This document shows, in pieces, positions 6,593 through 15,556 of a stretch of DNA of 64,000 bases (positions within the stretch are counted from its first letter, which is position 1; each line of letters opens with the position of its first letter). The translations under genes were made by a program, and so were the position numbers. Below the pieces are notes generated by a model, which searched no databases, had not been told where the DNA came from, and worked only from the letters and a program-made list of their open reading frames with translations. This DNA is from Chersky-267 sp963744115 (GTDB lineage Bacteria; Chloroflexota; Limnocylindria; Limnocylindrales; CSP1-4). The stretch covers positions 1,302,001 through 1,366,000 of the forward strand of contig CAVUSI010000003.1 of assembly GCA_963744115.1 (NCBI GenBank), in the 5' to 3' direction.

Positions 6593-7602
6593 GCGGCCAG
6601 TATGGCTCGCCCCATGTGCCAGGAGCCGTCATGAACCGCGTCGAGGATCCCGGTTCGCCGCCCAGTCGGGCGAGGGCCGACTACGGTCCCGGGGTATCGG
6701 TCGGTCCCGGGGTATCGGTCGGCGCCGGGGTATCGGTCGGCGCCGGGTATCGGTCGGCGCCGGCGTATCGGTCGGCGTGGGAGCAGCCGTCGGATGTCGG
6801 CGTGGAGGTCGGTGTCGGGCGTTCCGACGGGCCCTCGGGTCGACGTCGGCGCGGGAGTGATGCCGGGGGTCGAGCCGCCGCCTCCACCGCCGCCTCCTGT
6901 CCCGGAGCCGGTCGTCCCCGCCCCGGTCCCGCCGGTCCCGCTCCCGGTCCCGCCGCCTCCCGCGCCCGCCCCACCGGTCCCGGTCCCTGGGTGGCCCGTG
7001 CCGCCGGGACGGCCGGTGGATCCGCCGTCGGTCGCGGTCGGCGCCGATGCCGTCGGATCGATGACACCAGGTGCGGCCTGGGCCGGGAACTCGGGCGCGA
7101 ACGTCTCGGTCGACCCGGGTGCCTGGGCGGCCACCGTCCCGCCGGTGAGCGTCACGGCTCGCGCTCCGATGACGACCGCGACGATGACGGCGGCGACGAG
7201 CCCGATCCGCGCGGCGCGACCCATCCCACGGCGCGATCCCGGGTCGCCCGCAGCGGAGGAGGCCGACGCGATCGTCGCGGCCAGCGTGGACTTCACGGGA
7301 GGCGTGGCTGCCACGGGCGCGGGGGCCGGCTTTGGTTTGGAGGCGCGGGTCGGGCGGATCGTCCGGGAGCTCTTCGGGGCGGCCTCCGGGGCCGGGGGTC
7401 GGATGATGGCGGCCGGGACCAGGGTGGCGCCCTCGAGTCGGAACGGGCTGCACGCCAGGCAGCGGCCCGCGACCTGGTTCCAGCAATTGGCGCATGTCGT
7501 GCTCGAACAGTCCGGGCAGACCCGGAAGTCGCTCGCCCCAGCCGAGCCGAGTCGGTCGCTGTCCAGCCCGCAGCGCTCGCAGAACGTGCTTCGGTAGTCC
7601 AC
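6589..7602 (-). CDS. zinc-ribbon membrane protein with repeat-rich C-terminus (frame uncertain at the 3' end)
   Basis: The N-terminal module has CxxC pairs FCERCG, RVCPDCSS, TCANCWN and RCLACSP, a cysteine-rich region of about 50 residues. It matches the N-terminus of the protein at 48104-50029. A proline-rich linker, one membrane segment (ARIGLVAAVIVAVVIGARAV) and a Gly/Thr/Pro-rich tail follow. I start it at the GTG 7600-7602, just before the cysteine module; the ORF is open up to 7779 but without domain character. In the frame shown it stops at 6589. Reading the tail as PTDTPAP-type repeats, usual for such linkers, would need three one-base corrections between about 6740 and 6830 and would end at 6681. 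Function unknown; likely membrane-anchored with the cysteine module in the cytoplasm. Confidence 0.65.
   Translation of the reverse strand: MDYRSTFCERCGLDSDRLGSAGASDFRVCPDCSSTTCANCWNQVAGRCLACSPFRLEGATLVPAAIIRPPAPEAAPKSSRTIRPTRASKPKPAPAPVAATPPVKSTLAATIASASSAAGDPGSRRGMGRAARIGLVAAVIVAVVIGARAVTLTGGTVAAQAPGSTETFAPEFPAQAAPGVIDPTASAPTATDGGSTGRPGGTGHPGTGTGGAGAGGGGTGSGTGGTGAGTTGSGTGGGGGGGGSTPGITPAPTSTRGPVGTPDTDLHADIRRLLPRRPIRRRRPIPGADRYPGADRYPGTDRYPGTVVGPRPTGRRTGILDAVHDGSWHMGRAILAA
6688..6776 (-). repeat. five tandem 18-base units, one with a single-base deletion
   Basis: Five consecutive copies of a unit like GCCGGGGTATCGGTCGGC at 6688, 6706, 6724, 6742 and 6759. The fourth copy has 17 bases (GGG instead of GGGG), which shifts the reading frame of the gene that contains it. 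In one frame the units encode TDTPAP-like hexapeptides. Confidence 0.85.
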
Positions 7603-7798
7603 CCGGTCGGGACCCTCGCCATGATCGGCGCGGTCACACCCCGCGTCGTGCTTCGACGATACGGGCGGGCGGGTCGGGTGCGAACGCATCCGGTCGTACC
7701 GTCCCGTCCCCTCGGACGTCCCGTTCGTTGCGCGGCGGCACCGGGTCCCTCTCGGGCTCCAGGCGGAAGCCGCGACCATGCCGTCGGGGTCGCCCGGT

Positions 7799-7828
7799 TT
7801 GACGCTCCACGGACGGCGCCCGTAGGCT
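7799..7828 (+). promoter_or_regulatory. sigma70-type leaderless promoter
   Basis: TTGACG (7799-7804), 18-base spacer, TAGGCT (7823-7828), then 6 bases to the GTG start at 7835. The predicted transcription start falls on the start codon and there is no Shine-Dalgarno. Confidence 0.6.
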
Positions 7829-7834
7829 GCCGAC

Positions 7835-8803
7835 GTGGATCACGGAACGGACCCGGCCCCGACGACCGGACGGTCGTCCGGCGAGGCGTCGACGATCGTC
7901 GACGCGGTCCGCGAGGGCCTCCTCGATGCGGAGCTCGCTGGCCGGCTGTGGGTGCTCGTCGACGGCGGGGTGCCCGTCATCGTGGCCGGCGGCGCCGCGA
8001 CCGACGTGGCCGAACGGCGGGCGATCCGGACCGACCTCGCCGGTGCGGTCCTCGATCTCGTTCCGTCGACACGGCGGCGGCTGGTCCTGACCGGTGCATC
8101 GGAGGACTTCGCGTGGCTGGCCGATGCCGAGCGGCTCGGCTGGGTGCGCTCGAGCCCCGCGGATCCCCAGGCCGCCGAGCCGCCGCTCACGACGCTCGTC
8201 GGCGGCGAGCTCGGAACGGGTCCGCCGGCCGACCTGAGCGGCGACCGGGTCCGACTGGTCGTTCGGGCGCTCGGGCGAGGGTTCGGGCTGATCGCGACGA
8301 TCGACGCGACCGGACTCGAGGAGGTCCTGGCGGGCTTGCGGCGGCGGCCGATCTTCCTGACCGATGACGAGCTGTCGAATCTCGGGATCGTCCTGGTGCT
8401 CGGCCGATCAGGCGCGGACGACCCGGACGACCGGGGGACCGCGCCCACGGAGGAGCCGGACGATCAGGGGACCGCGGCCACGCGGCGGGTCGTGGCTGCG
8501 CACTACGTCCGTCCGCTGGCACGCGACGCCCACGGGCACACGCAACGCCTTCCGCCGGCGGTCCTTGCCACTTGGGACGGGCGCATCGGCCGGTTCGAGC
8601 ACTTCGCCTGGGGGATCGCCGCCGAGCTGGCGGAGCGCGTCGGACGCCGGCCCGGCGACTTCGAGGCGGAGTGCGACCGACGGGCCGGGGTCCTCGCCGC
8701 CCTGGCGGCGGCCGACGACCGCGCGGACCGGACGGACGTCCTGGCCTGGCTCGACCTTCAGCGCTCGGTCGGAGGCGCCGAGGTCGGGACGCACCGGCAC
8801 TGA
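7835..8803 (+). CDS. degenerate secretion-ATPase-like protein (CpaF/GspE relative, Walker A lost)
   Basis: A 322-aa soluble protein. VPVIVAGGAATD stands where type II/IV secretion ATPases carry their P-loop, but the GKT/S residues are gone. Later segments (LVVRALGRGFGLIATIDA, then EEVLAGL and FLTDDELSNLGIVLVLGR) resemble the region of CpaF-like ATPases that follows Walker B. An insertion of acidic repeats (DDPDDRGT / EPDDQGT) lies near residue 195. The C-terminal RLPPAVLATW...RFEHFAWG also recalls that family. I infer a non-catalytic relative, possibly regulatory; no pilus or secretion genes lie nearby. Start GTG 7835 is supported by the promoter spacing. Confidence 0.6.
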   Translation: MDHGTDPAPTTGRSSGEASTIVDAVREGLLDAELAGRLWVLVDGGVPVIVAGGAATDVAERRAIRTDLAGAVLDLVPSTRRRLVLTGASEDFAWLADAERLGWVRSSPADPQAAEPPLTTLVGGELGTGPPADLSGDRVRLVVRALGRGFGLIATIDATGLEEVLAGLRRRPIFLTDDELSNLGIVLVLGRSGADDPDDRGTAPTEEPDDQGTAATRRVVAAHYVRPLARDAHGHTQRLPPAVLATWDGRIGRFEHFAWGIAAELAERVGRRPGDFEAECDRRAGVLAALAAADDRADRTDVLAWLDLQRSVGGAEVGTHRH

Positions 8804-8900
8804 CGAACGGGGTCCCGAGAAGGGTATCCTCTCGACGCGCGGCGGCCCCGCGACCCGTCCCTGAGCGACGGTCGGGGCGTGTCCGCAACCGAGGGACCCG

Positions 8901-9380
8901 ATGGCCTGGCTCGTTCCGTGGCTGCTCTTCCTCCACATCCTGAGTGCGATCGTCGCGTTCGGACCGACCTTCGCCTTCGCCATCTACGGCGCGCAGGCCG
9001 GCAAGGAACCGCAGCACGCCAACTTCATGGCCCGCGCCAACCACGTCGTCAGCGACCGACTGGTCTTCCCGCTCGTCCTGTCGATGCCGGTCACGGGGAT
9101 CCTGATCATCATCGCGTCCGGTCGAGATCTGACGAAGTCCGCCTGGCTGGCTGCGGCGATCGTCATCTACGTCTTCGCGGTCCTCTATTCGTACTTCGTC
9201 CAGCGACCGGCGACGCTCAAGATCATCGAGCTGACGTCGACCCCGCCGCCCCCCGGCGCGACGGGCGGTCCTCCGCCCGAGGTGGTCGCGACCGGGGCCA
9301 AGATCCGGCAGGGCGGGATGATCCTGGGTCTGTCGGTCATCGTCATCGTCTTCCTCATGGTGGTGAAGCCGGGGCAGTGA
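8901..9380 (+). CDS. small integral membrane protein, DUF2269-like
   Basis: A 159-aa protein with about four hydrophobic helices: WLVPWLLFLHILSAIVAFG, LVFPLVLSMPVTGILIIIAS, LAAAIVIYVFAVLYSYF and MILGLSVIVIVFLMVV. A proline-rich loop (TPPPPGATGGPPP) precedes the last helix. The LHILSA...FG start with a conserved histidine fits DUF2269-type membrane proteins; the role is unknown. A GAGGG Shine-Dalgarno lies before the ATG, and a possible -10 (TATCCT, 8825-8830) lies 70 bases upstream. Confidence 0.65.
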   Translation: MAWLVPWLLFLHILSAIVAFGPTFAFAIYGAQAGKEPQHANFMARANHVVSDRLVFPLVLSMPVTGILIIIASGRDLTKSAWLAAAIVIYVFAVLYSYFVQRPATLKIIELTSTPPPPGATGGPPPEVVATGAKIRQGGMILGLSVIVIVFLMVVKPGQ

Positions 9381-9447
9381 CGCCCGGCGTCACGCTGGGC
9401 GCGGTACCATCGAAGGGCGTCCACACCCCCGACCCCGGAGCCCTCCC

Positions 9448-10851
9448 ATGTCGACCGTCGCCGCCTCCGTCACCCAGCTGATCGACCTGCTCGCGGGCAC
9501 CGCCCACCTTGACGGCGAGCGGTTGGTCGTCGACGACGAGCCGACCTTCCGCGAGCGGACCATCCGCGATCTCGCCTGGACGGCTGCGTTCTCCGCCGAC
9601 GAGCCGACCGTGGAGGTGGCGCGCTGGCTCATCTGGGAAGCCAGCCAGGAGCTGGGCGCCCGGTCGGCCAGCATCCAGGACCTCTACCTGGCGCGCGCCC
9701 GCGGCGAGGTCCACGGGTTCACCGTGCCGGCGATCAACCTCCGCGCCCAGACCTTCGACATGGCCCGGACGATCTACGAGACCGCGTCGTCGGCGGATGT
9801 CGGAGCGGTGATCCTCGAGCTCGCCCGGAGCGAGCAGACGTACACCTACCAGCGACCGGTCGACTACGTCGCGAGCGTCCTCGCCGGCGCCGTCGCCGCT
9901 GGCTGGCACGGGCCGGTCTTCATCCAGGGCGACCACTACCAGTTCAACGCCGCCAAGTACGCCGCCGACCCGGAGAAGATGACCGAGGAGATCCGCGGCG
10001 CCTGCCGCCAGGCGCTGGCGGTCGGCTATCGGAATATCGACATCGACAGCTCGACCCTGGTCGATCTGTCGCAGCCCGACGTCGACCGTGAGCAGCACGA
10101 GAACTACGTCCGGGCGGCCGAGCTGACGGCCCTTATCCGCGAGCTCGAGCCCGAGGGCGTGACCGTCAGCGTCGGCGGCGAGATCGGCGAGGTCGGGAAG
10201 CAGAACTCGACCGAAGCGGAGCTCCGCGCCTACCTCGACGGCTACCGGCGGGAGCTCGATCGCCTGCGCCCCGGCGCGACCGGGATCAGCAAGGTGAGCG
10301 TCCAGACCGGGACGAGCCACGGCGGCATCCCGCTGCCGGACGGGTCGATCGCCGAGGTCAAGCTCGACTTCGAGGTCATCCGCCGGCTCGGTGAGGTCGC
10401 CCGGGCCTATGGACTGGCCGGCTGCGTCCAGCACGGCGCGAGCACCCTGCCCGACGAGCTGTTCCACCGGTTCCCGGCAGTCGAGGCCGCCGAGATCCAC
10501 CTGGCCACGGGGTTCCAGAACCTGCTCTTCGAGCATCCGGCGTTCCCGGCGGAGCTCCACGCCGAGATCCACGACTGGTGCTTCTCGAACGCCCTCGACG
10601 AGCGGAAGAAGGACCAGACCGACGAGCAGTTCGTCTACTCGAGCCGGAAGAAGTCGATCGGGCCGCTGAAGCGCCAGCTGTGGGATCTGCCGACCAAGGA
10701 CGAGATCCTGGCATCCCAACGGCGCAAGATCGGCTTCCTGTTCGCCGAGCTCCAGGTGACGGGGACCCGTGACATGGTCGGGCGATACGTCACCCCGGTC
10801 GAGTCCCATCGGCCGTCGCCGGACGCCCTCCGCGGGGTCGCCGCGGGCTGA
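9448..10851 (+). CDS. class II fructose-bisphosphate aldolase family protein
   Basis: A 467-aa member of the zinc-dependent class II aldolase family, which cleaves fructose- or tagatose-1,6-bisphosphate to triose phosphates. Visible active-site features: the metal-ligand and catalytic region QGDHYQFN near 170, NIDIDSSTLVDLS near 195, VSVGGEIGEVG near 242, SVQTGTSHGG near 285 and CVQHGAST near 330. At 467 aa it is longer than the roughly 300-aa core; an N-terminal extension of about 90 residues and a C-terminal extension with Lys-rich segments are extra. This long form occurs in Chloroflexota and actinobacteria. ATG start with GGAG upstream. Whether the substrate is fructose- or tagatose-bisphosphate is not decided. 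Confidence 0.85.
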   Translation: MSTVAASVTQLIDLLAGTAHLDGERLVVDDEPTFRERTIRDLAWTAAFSADEPTVEVARWLIWEASQELGARSASIQDLYLARARGEVHGFTVPAINLRAQTFDMARTIYETASSADVGAVILELARSEQTYTYQRPVDYVASVLAGAVAAGWHGPVFIQGDHYQFNAAKYAADPEKMTEEIRGACRQALAVGYRNIDIDSSTLVDLSQPDVDREQHENYVRAAELTALIRELEPEGVTVSVGGEIGEVGKQNSTEAELRAYLDGYRRELDRLRPGATGISKVSVQTGTSHGGIPLPDGSIAEVKLDFEVIRRLGEVARAYGLAGCVQHGASTLPDELFHRFPAVEAAEIHLATGFQNLLFEHPAFPAELHAEIHDWCFSNALDERKKDQTDEQFVYSSRKKSIGPLKRQLWDLPTKDEILASQRRKIGFLFAELQVTGTRDMVGRYVTPVESHRPSPDALRGVAAG

Positions 10852-10932
10852 GGCCCGGTCAGCGAGCCGTCGCTGCGCATCGCCGCGCCATCATCGTGTC
10901 TTCGCCCTGCGCACACAGCCTGGAGCACGTGG

Positions 10933-11892
10933 ATGAGGTCAGACTCGAGCCCGCTCGGCGAGTCCGATCACGGTGAGCTCCACACGGAGCTGGTCGCGAC
11001 GCTCGGGCGTGTGCCCGAGCTGGCGGGCCTGACGTTGCGCCTGACCGCGCTGAGCGGCGGGATCACCAACCGGAACTTCCTCGTGGAGGCAGACGGGACC
11101 CCCATCCGCTGGGTCGTCCGGCTGGCCGGCAACGACACGCACTTGCTCGGGATCAGTCGTGAGGTCGAGCTGGCGGCGACGGTCGCGGCGGCCGGGGTCG
11201 GCGTCGGCCCCGAGGTCACCGCGTTCATCCGGCCGGAGGGCTACCTCGTCACCCGGTTCATCGAGGGGATCGGCGTCTCGGACGAGGCGGTCCACCGACC
11301 CGAGACGATCCGGCGCGTCGCCGATTCGATCAGGCGCGTCCACGACGGGGCGGCGATCCCCGGGTTGTTCATCCCGCTCCGGATCGTCGAGGCGTACCGC
11401 GCCCTCGCCGTCGCCAGAGGCGTCCCGATCCCGCTGGAGTACGAGCTCAGCCGGGCGATCGGCCGTCGGATCGAGCTGGCCCTGCTATCGAACCCGCTCG
11501 AGATGCGGCCGTGTCACAACGACCTGCTCAATGCCAACTTCATCGACGACGGGACGCGGATCCGGATCGTCGACTGGGAGTACGCCGGGATGGGCGACCC
11601 GTTCTTTGACCTCGGCAACTTCAGCATCAACCACGAGCTCGCCCCCGACGAGGACCGCCTTCTGCTCGAGGCGTACGACGGTGGAACGGCTCGGCAGGAC
11701 CGGCTGGCACGGATCGTCCTGATGCGCGTCGTCTCGGACTTCCGTGAGGCGATGTGGGGCGTCCTCCAGCAGGGCATCAGCACGCTCGACGTCGACTTCG
11801 TAGCCTACGCCGGAGAGCATTTCGAGCGCCTCCTGTCGGGTGCGTCGACCCCGGTCTTCGAGCGTGCCCTCCGCGAAGCCGCGGGCGAGTAG
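10933..11892 (+). CDS. APH/choline-kinase family phosphotransferase
   Basis: A 319-aa kinase-fold protein. The catalytic loop CHNDLLNANF (near 194-203) and the metal-binding IVDWEYAG (near 211-218) are those of choline/ethanolamine kinases (LicA type) and related small-molecule kinases. The Gly-rich start LSGGITNRNFLV is also typical. Choline or another amino-alcohol is the likely acceptor, though an aminoglycoside-kinase relationship cannot be excluded. ATG at 10933 follows GGAG. It follows the aldolase by 81 bases in the same direction. Confidence 0.8.
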   Translation: MRSDSSPLGESDHGELHTELVATLGRVPELAGLTLRLTALSGGITNRNFLVEADGTPIRWVVRLAGNDTHLLGISREVELAATVAAAGVGVGPEVTAFIRPEGYLVTRFIEGIGVSDEAVHRPETIRRVADSIRRVHDGAAIPGLFIPLRIVEAYRALAVARGVPIPLEYELSRAIGRRIELALLSNPLEMRPCHNDLLNANFIDDGTRIRIVDWEYAGMGDPFFDLGNFSINHELAPDEDRLLLEAYDGGTARQDRLARIVLMRVVSDFREAMWGVLQQGISTLDVDFVAYAGEHFERLLSGASTPVFERALREAAGE

Positions 11893-12002
11893 GGCCGACG
11901 CCCCGCCCCGGGAGGTAGCGCAACCGGGTCGTCGAACGGATCGGGCGTACGATGACCGGGCCGGAGGACGAAGGCGGCCGGGACGACGAAGCCGAGGACG
12001 CG

Positions 12003-13025
12003 ATGACCGGACCGGACGCCGCCGCTCCTCGCCCGGGGCGCTTGCGACGTCTCCTGCGCGTCGTGGTCGTGCTCCCGTGGCCATCGGCCTGGTCGGGACC
12101 GGGGTCGTCGCCGGGTACGAGGCTCGCTACTCGGCAGGCGGTCGGGAGCGTCGTTCCACCCACGGTCGCCCCTTCTTCGGCCGCACCCGCACCGAGCATC
12201 GGGGTTGCGAGCCCGGCGCCGACCGGACCCACGGCGGTCCTCGTCGGAGCGGGCGACATCGCGGCCTGCGGATCGGGCAACGACGAGCGGACGGCCGCCC
12301 TGGTCGCGGCGATCCCGGGCACGGTGTTCACGACGGGTGACAACGTCTACGAATCGGGGACCCAGGCCCAGTTCCGGAGGTGCTACGACCCGAGCTGGGG
12401 ACGGTTCCGCGACCGGACCTATCCGGCGATCGGCAACCACGACGCACTCACTCTGGACGGGCAGCCGTATTTCGCCTATTTCGGCGCGGCGGCCGGTCCG
12501 CCGTACGAGGGCTGGTACTCGTACCAGGCCGGGACCTGGCATGTCATCGTGCTCAACTCGAACTGCCGGACGGTCGGCGGCTGCGGCGAAGGCTCCCGCC
12601 AGCTGACGTGGCTGAAGGCGGACCTCGCCGCCCATCCGGACGTGTGCACCCTGGCGATCTGGCACCATCCTCGCTTCTCATCGGGTGAGCACGGCGACAA
12701 CCCCATCTCCGATCCGTTCTGGCAGATGCTCTTCAGCGCCCACGCCGACCTCATCCTCAACGGCCACGACCACGACTACGAGCGGTTCGCACCGCAGACG
12801 CCCGCCGGGCTCGCCGACCCGGTCGACGGCATCCGTGAGATCGTCGTGGGGACGGGCGGCAAGTCGCTCCGGCTGTTCCACAACATCGCCCCGAACTCCG
12901 AGGTTCGCAACGCCTCGTCCTATGGCGTGCTGCGGCTCGATCTCGCCCCGGGCGGGTACTCGTGGCAGTTCATCGGCACGTCCGCCGGGGCGTTCAGCGA
13001 CGGCGGCAGCGCTGCCTGTCACTAG
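12003..13025 (+). CDS. calcineurin-like metallophosphoesterase, secreted or anchored
   Basis: A 340-aa protein with a purple-acid-phosphatase-like metallophosphoesterase domain: GAGDIAACG, TTGDNVYESG, IGNHDA, LAIWHHP and NGHDHDYERF supply the dimetal ligands. A Ser/Ala/Pro linker precedes it. I chose ATG 12003 (GAGG 8 bases upstream) because a -10-like TACGAT overlaps the earlier in-frame ATG at 11952; the earlier start remains possible. The expected N-terminal membrane segment is broken: in the given frame LLRVVVVL runs into polar residues, while the +1 frame continues with AIGLVGTGVVAGY. A pair of compensating indels near 12075 and 12150 would explain this. Confidence 0.75.
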   Translation: MTGPDAAAPRPGRLRRLLRVVVVLPWPSAWSGPGSSPGTRLATRQAVGSVVPPTVAPSSAAPAPSIGVASPAPTGPTAVLVGAGDIAACGSGNDERTAALVAAIPGTVFTTGDNVYESGTQAQFRRCYDPSWGRFRDRTYPAIGNHDALTLDGQPYFAYFGAAAGPPYEGWYSYQAGTWHVIVLNSNCRTVGGCGEGSRQLTWLKADLAAHPDVCTLAIWHHPRFSSGEHGDNPISDPFWQMLFSAHADLILNGHDHDYERFAPQTPAGLADPVDGIREIVVGTGGKSLRLFHNIAPNSEVRNASSYGVLRLDLAPGGYSWQFIGTSAGAFSDGGSAACH

Positions 13026-13110
13026 GTGCGACCGCCCCGCGGGGGACAGACCGAGCCGCTACATTACGGCCCGGGAGTCCCAGACGGTGCGACGGGGAGT
13101 GGACGCGCGG

Positions 13111-15556
13111 ATGGATCAGGCCCGGGCGGTGGTCATCGGCGGCGGCGTCGGCGGGACGAGCGTCGCCTATCACCTCGCCGAGCGCGGCTGGACCGACATC
13201 GTCCTGGTCGATCGCGCCGAGCTGACGTCGGGGTCCACCTTCCACTCGGCGGGCCTCGTCGGACAGCTCCGCTCGAGCGTCACCCTGACCCGGATGATGA
13301 TGTACGGGGTCGAGCTGTACCGGCGCCTCGCCGCCGAGACCGGGGTCGATCCCTCCTGGCACGAGGTCGGGTCGCTCCGCCTGGCGTCGACGCCGGCGCG
13401 GCTGGAGGAGCTCACGCGACAGGCCGGCTGGGCCAAGACCTTCGGGCTCCCGCTCGAGTCGATCTCGCCGACCGAGGCGCAGGCGATGTTCCCGCTGATG
13501 TCGCTCGACGGTGTGCTGGGTGCCGTCCACCTGCCGACCGACGGCTGGCTCGATCCGTCCGGGCTGGCCCAGGCGATGGCGGCCGGCGCGCGGAAGCGCG
13601 GCGTCCGGATCGAGACCCACACGCGGGTCGTCGGGTTCGACGTGGATGCCGGCCGTGTCCGCGGGGTCCGAGTCGTCCGGGACGGTGAGGAGCGGACCAT
13701 CGGGACGGAGCTGGTCGTCAACGCCGGAGGGATGTTCGCACCCGAGATCGGGCGACTCGCCGGGGTCGACGTCCCGATCATCCCGATGGCCCACGAATAC
13801 CTGTTCACCGAGCGGATGGACGGCGTGAGCCCGACCCTCCCGACGATGCGCGACCCGGACAACCTGGTGTACTTCCGCGAGGAGGTCGGCGGCCTGTGCA
13901 TGGGCGGCTATGAGCGTCACCCGGCGCCCTGGTCGCTCGACGGCGTGCCGCCGGACTTCAACGGCAAGCTCCTCGCTCCCGACTGGCCGCGGTTCGCCGA
14001 GATCATGGACGGTGCCGTCCGGCGGGTCCCATCGATCGGCGATGTCGGGATCAGCCGCATGATCAACGGCCCGGAGGCGTTCACCCCCGACAACGAGTTC
14101 ATCCTCGGCGAGAGCGCCGTCCGTGGATTCTTCGTGGCCGCGGGGTTCTGCGCGCACGGGATCGCGGGGGCCGGTGGGATCGGTCGGCAGGTCGCCAGCT
14201 GGATCGTCGACGGCGAACCGGAGCTCGACCTGTGGAAGATGGACATCCGCCGGTTCGGGGCGCAGTACCGCAGCCAGGCCTACACCCTCGCCCGCACGGT
14301 CGAGGTCTATTCGACCTACTACGACATCCACTACCCGAACGAGGAGCGCCTGGCGGGGCGCCCGCTGCGCCTTTCGCCGACCTACCCGCGATTGACCGAG
14401 CTCGGAGCGGCCTTCGGCGAGAAGTCGGGCTGGGAGCGGCCCAACTGGTTCGAGTCGAACGCGAGCGCGGGCGACGAGGGCCTCCGGCCCCGCGGCTGGG
14501 CCGGTGAGCACTGGTCGCCGGCCATCGGCGCGGAGGCGCTGGCGGCGCGCAACGCCGCAGCCCTGTTCGACGAGTCGAGCTTCAGCAAGATCGAGGTCGG
14601 CGGGCCCGGTGCCTGTGCGTTCCTCCAGGGCCTCTGTGCGAACGACATCGACCGGCCGGTCGGATCGATCGTCTACACCCAGATGCTCGACCGGCACGGC
14701 GGCATCGAATGCGACTTCACGGTGACGCGACTGGCGGAGGACCGCTTCCTGATCGTGACCGGGACCGCCTTCGGGAACCACGACCTGGGCTGGATCCGCA
14801 GGCAGCTCGACGACCGGGCCCCGGCGGACGGTGAGGTCGCGGTGGAGGACCGGACGAGCGCCATGGCCTGTCTCGGGCTGTGGGGACCGCGGGCCCGGAT
14901 CATCCTCGAGGCCTGTACCCGCGACGACGTGTCCGACGCCGGGTTCCCGTACCTGACCGCCCGCCGGATCACCGTCGGCAATGTCCCGCTGCTGGCCCTC
15001 CGGGTCACCTACGTCGGCGAGCTCGGCTGGGAGCTCTACCCACCGACCGAGTACGGCCTGGGCCTGTGGGACACGCTGTGGACGGCCGGCCGTGAGCACG
15101 GTCTCGTCGCCGCCGGCTACCGGGCGATCGACGCGCTCCGCCTCGAGAAGGGCTACCGCGTCTGGTCGAGCGACATCACGCCCGACGAGACCCCGTTCGA
15201 GGCCGGACTCGGGTTCGCGGTCCGCCTGGACAAGGGCGAGATTCATCGGCCGGGACGCCCTCGTCGCGGCGAAGGCCGCGGGACCGAGCAAGCGGCTGTG
15301 TTGCCTGGTCCTGGACGACCCTCGCTCGATCCCCCTCGGCAACGAACCGGTCCGGGTCGACGACGCCATCGTCGGGCGGGTCACGAGCGGGGGCTATGGC
15401 TTCGCCGTCGAGCGCTCGATCGCCTACGCCTACCTGCCGCCCGACCGGGCCGCGATCGGCACCCGCGGCGAGATCGAGGTGTTCGGTCGGTGGGTCGGCT
15501 TCGAGGTCGCCGTCGAGCCGCTCTACGACCCGAAGGGAGCGAGGATCCGATCGTGA
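13111..15556 (+). CDS. dimethylglycine/sarcosine dehydrogenase-like flavoprotein with GcvT domain, frameshifted
   Basis: An FAD enzyme of about 815 aa expected to oxidise N-methyl groups of glycine derivatives and pass one-carbon units to folate. The FAD Rossmann motif VIGGGVGGTS is near 8-17. GSTFHSAGL carries the histidine that is covalently flavinylated in dimethylglycine and sarcosine dehydrogenases. A GcvT/aminomethyltransferase half follows from about 460 (FLQGLCANDID, GELGWELY). At 15241 one extra A breaks the frame: without it the sequence reads KGEFIGRDA and continues cleanly to the TGA at 15554-15556. Both frames are strongly coding on their side, so this is a recent mutation or a sequence error. 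If real, the enzyme loses its last 105 residues and reads into the next gene. Confidence 0.8.

Noticed and set aside
6688..6776. Short tandem repeats as a CRISPR array
   Set aside because: Units are 18 bases, contiguous and without spacers; they lie inside a coding sequence.
12994..15384. A 796-codon minus-strand open frame
   Set aside because: Shadow of the dehydrogenase gene, no motif, no ribosome site.
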